From Peptoniphilus faecalis (lineage in GTDB: Bacteria; Bacillota; Clostridia; Tissierellales; Peptoniphilaceae): DNA of 64,000 bases. Shown here one piece after another: positions 63,181-64,000 of the stretch. The notes below the pieces were generated by a model. The model saw nothing but the letters and a program-made list of their open reading frames with translations, did not search any database and had not been told where the DNA came from. A program made the position numbers and the translations under genes. Position 1 is the first letter of the stretch, and each line of letters begins with the position of its first letter. The stretch lies in NCBI RefSeq assembly GCF_012976305.1, contig NZ_JABDSR010000001.1:124001-188000 (forward strand). Reading direction: 5' to 3'.

Positions 63181-63751
63181 TCATAAAATATTTGGGGAGT
63201 CTCTTAAGATGCTTTTAGAAGAGCAAGAAGAAATTTCATGTGCTTATGTATCAAAAGCTCAAGATTTTCTAAAAATGATACAAAAAAATGCCTATGATAT
63301 TTTTTTAATCGACATAAATTTAAAAGATGATAAGACTGGTCTTGATTTAATTAAGGATTTGGTAGATTATAATCCCAAACAAAAGATAATAGTTTTAACA
63401 TCTTATGATTTAGATAATTACAAGGATATGGCTTTTAAGTTAGGAGTAAAAGATTTTATAAATAAATCTGTAGAAACCCACGAACTTTTAGAAAGAATAA
63501 AAAATGTAAATAATGGCAACTATAAAAAAATGAACAAATCAATAATTGATCCTTTAACAAATCGTGAAATTGAAGTGTTGAAAGAGTTAATAAAAGGTGG
63601 AAGTAAAAAAGATATTGCCATGAAGCTATTTATAAGTGAGAGAACTCTCTATAATCATATAGCTAACATTTATCACAAGTTGCAAGCTAAAAATATTGTC
63701 GAAGCTTATAATAAAGCTATGGAAATTGGATACATCAATCCAGTTATGTGA
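63158..63751 (+). CDS. LuxR/NarL-family response regulator
   Basis: A 197-aa regulator. The receiver domain (1-~120) has the acidic pair D7-D8, phospho-acceptor D52 (IFLIDINLKDD), T81 and K103. The LuxR helix-turn-helix is at about 130-190 (DPLTNREIEVLKELIKGGSKKDIAMKLFISERTLYNHIANIYHKL). It begins behind GGAGGTGGAAAGAG inside the kinase gene. It probably controls the ABC transporter genes upstream in the same unit. Confidence 0.95.
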   Translation: MKIILLDDHKIFGESLKMLLEEQEEISCAYVSKAQDFLKMIQKNAYDIFLIDINLKDDKTGLDLIKDLVDYNPKQKIIVLTSYDLDNYKDMAFKLGVKDFINKSVETHELLERIKNVNNGNYKKMNKSIIDPLTNREIEVLKELIKGGSKKDIAMKLFISERTLYNHIANIYHKLQAKNIVEAYNKAMEIGYINPVM

Positions 63752-64000
63752 AAATCATATATTTTTAAAATTGTTTAGAATTTAAAATTTTCATCTCCAT
63801 TTTGTTAAGTTTGTAGTATTGCTCAAATATTCTTTTTCTAAATATTTATCTCTTACTTTCATCTAATTTACATCTAACATATACTACTGCCAATTATTAT
63901 TAACATAAGAGCTTCTTCTATACTTTTTGTTAAATTACATTGTATTAAAGCACTATCTATTTTTTATTTATATAATATATATTATCTCGTTACAATTTGA
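63752..64000. other. AT-rich end of window with right copy of direct repeat
   Basis: No gene is seen after the response regulator. The only notable sequence is the imperfect repeat at 63801-63825, matching 59757-59782. No clear terminator hairpin with T-run was found. Confidence 0.5.

Noticed and set aside
1-64000. CRISPR array
   Set aside because: No regularly spaced repeats of 24-40 bp with unique spacers were seen and no cas-like protein is present.

Overview
The window is AT-rich DNA from a Gram-positive, probably anaerobic, low-GC Firmicute. Evidence includes a CIRCE/HrcA heat-shock operon, a T-box riboswitch, FakA/YloU genes, a monoderm-type pilus/competence cluster, an SLH-domain protein and many AGGAGG ribosome sites. 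Gene content and protein style point to the Peptoniphilaceae/Tissierellia (a Parvimonas-like organism). That placement is my inference and was not checked against a database. No rRNA, tRNA, CRISPR array or intact prophage was seen.

Layout. 1-2540 (minus): partial rdgB, rph and a secreted amidase. 2609-13328 (minus): a tight run yifB - dprA - topA - pilB - pilC - pilin - prepilin peptidase - PilM/PilN-like fusion - AIR-synthase-like protein, joining DNA-uptake processing to a minimal type IV pilus/pseudopilus machine. An IS200-type element sits just upstream of its promoter (about 13425-14136). 14225-20360: signal peptidase, M29 aminopeptidase, a carboxyltransferase without biotin domain, rpsD, an NSS transporter and a DUF2007-like protein. 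20391-25300 is accessory: a heterodimeric ABC exporter with its TetR repressor and a perfect 14-bp operator core, then a decayed IS481-like transposase. 25474-29697: GltS-type symporter, orphan protein, SLH protein, and a hemerythrin/unknown gene pair with a CRP/FNR-type palindrome in its promoter.

29698-35334 (minus): yloU - fakA - recG - rsmD - coaD - coiled-coil protein. 35502-43722 (minus): one tightly overlapping operon yebC - deoC - lgt - queH - capA - trmN6 - rsmI - nurA - herA, ending in a HerA/NurA DNA-end-processing pair that is unusual for a Firmicute. 43859-45500 (plus): a T-box leader with a probable Met specifier controlling O-acetylhomoserine sulfhydrylase. 45708-47322: TVP38 protein and patatin. 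47507-55942 (minus): hrcA - grpE - dnaK - dnaJ - prmA - rsmE - mtaB - DUF1284 - HIT behind a consensus CIRCE. 56144-59636 (plus): second signal peptidase, lepA, hemW. 59757-63825: a compact ABC-2 transporter plus two-component module flanked by an imperfect 25-bp direct repeat and a truncated DUF3795 remnant, suggesting an inserted island.

The most interesting points are the herA-nurA pair embedded in an RNA-modification operon, the condensed pilus/competence operon with its 11-bp phased repeats upstream, the repeat-flanked ABC/two-component module, and the hemerythrin pair with its CRP/FNR-like site.
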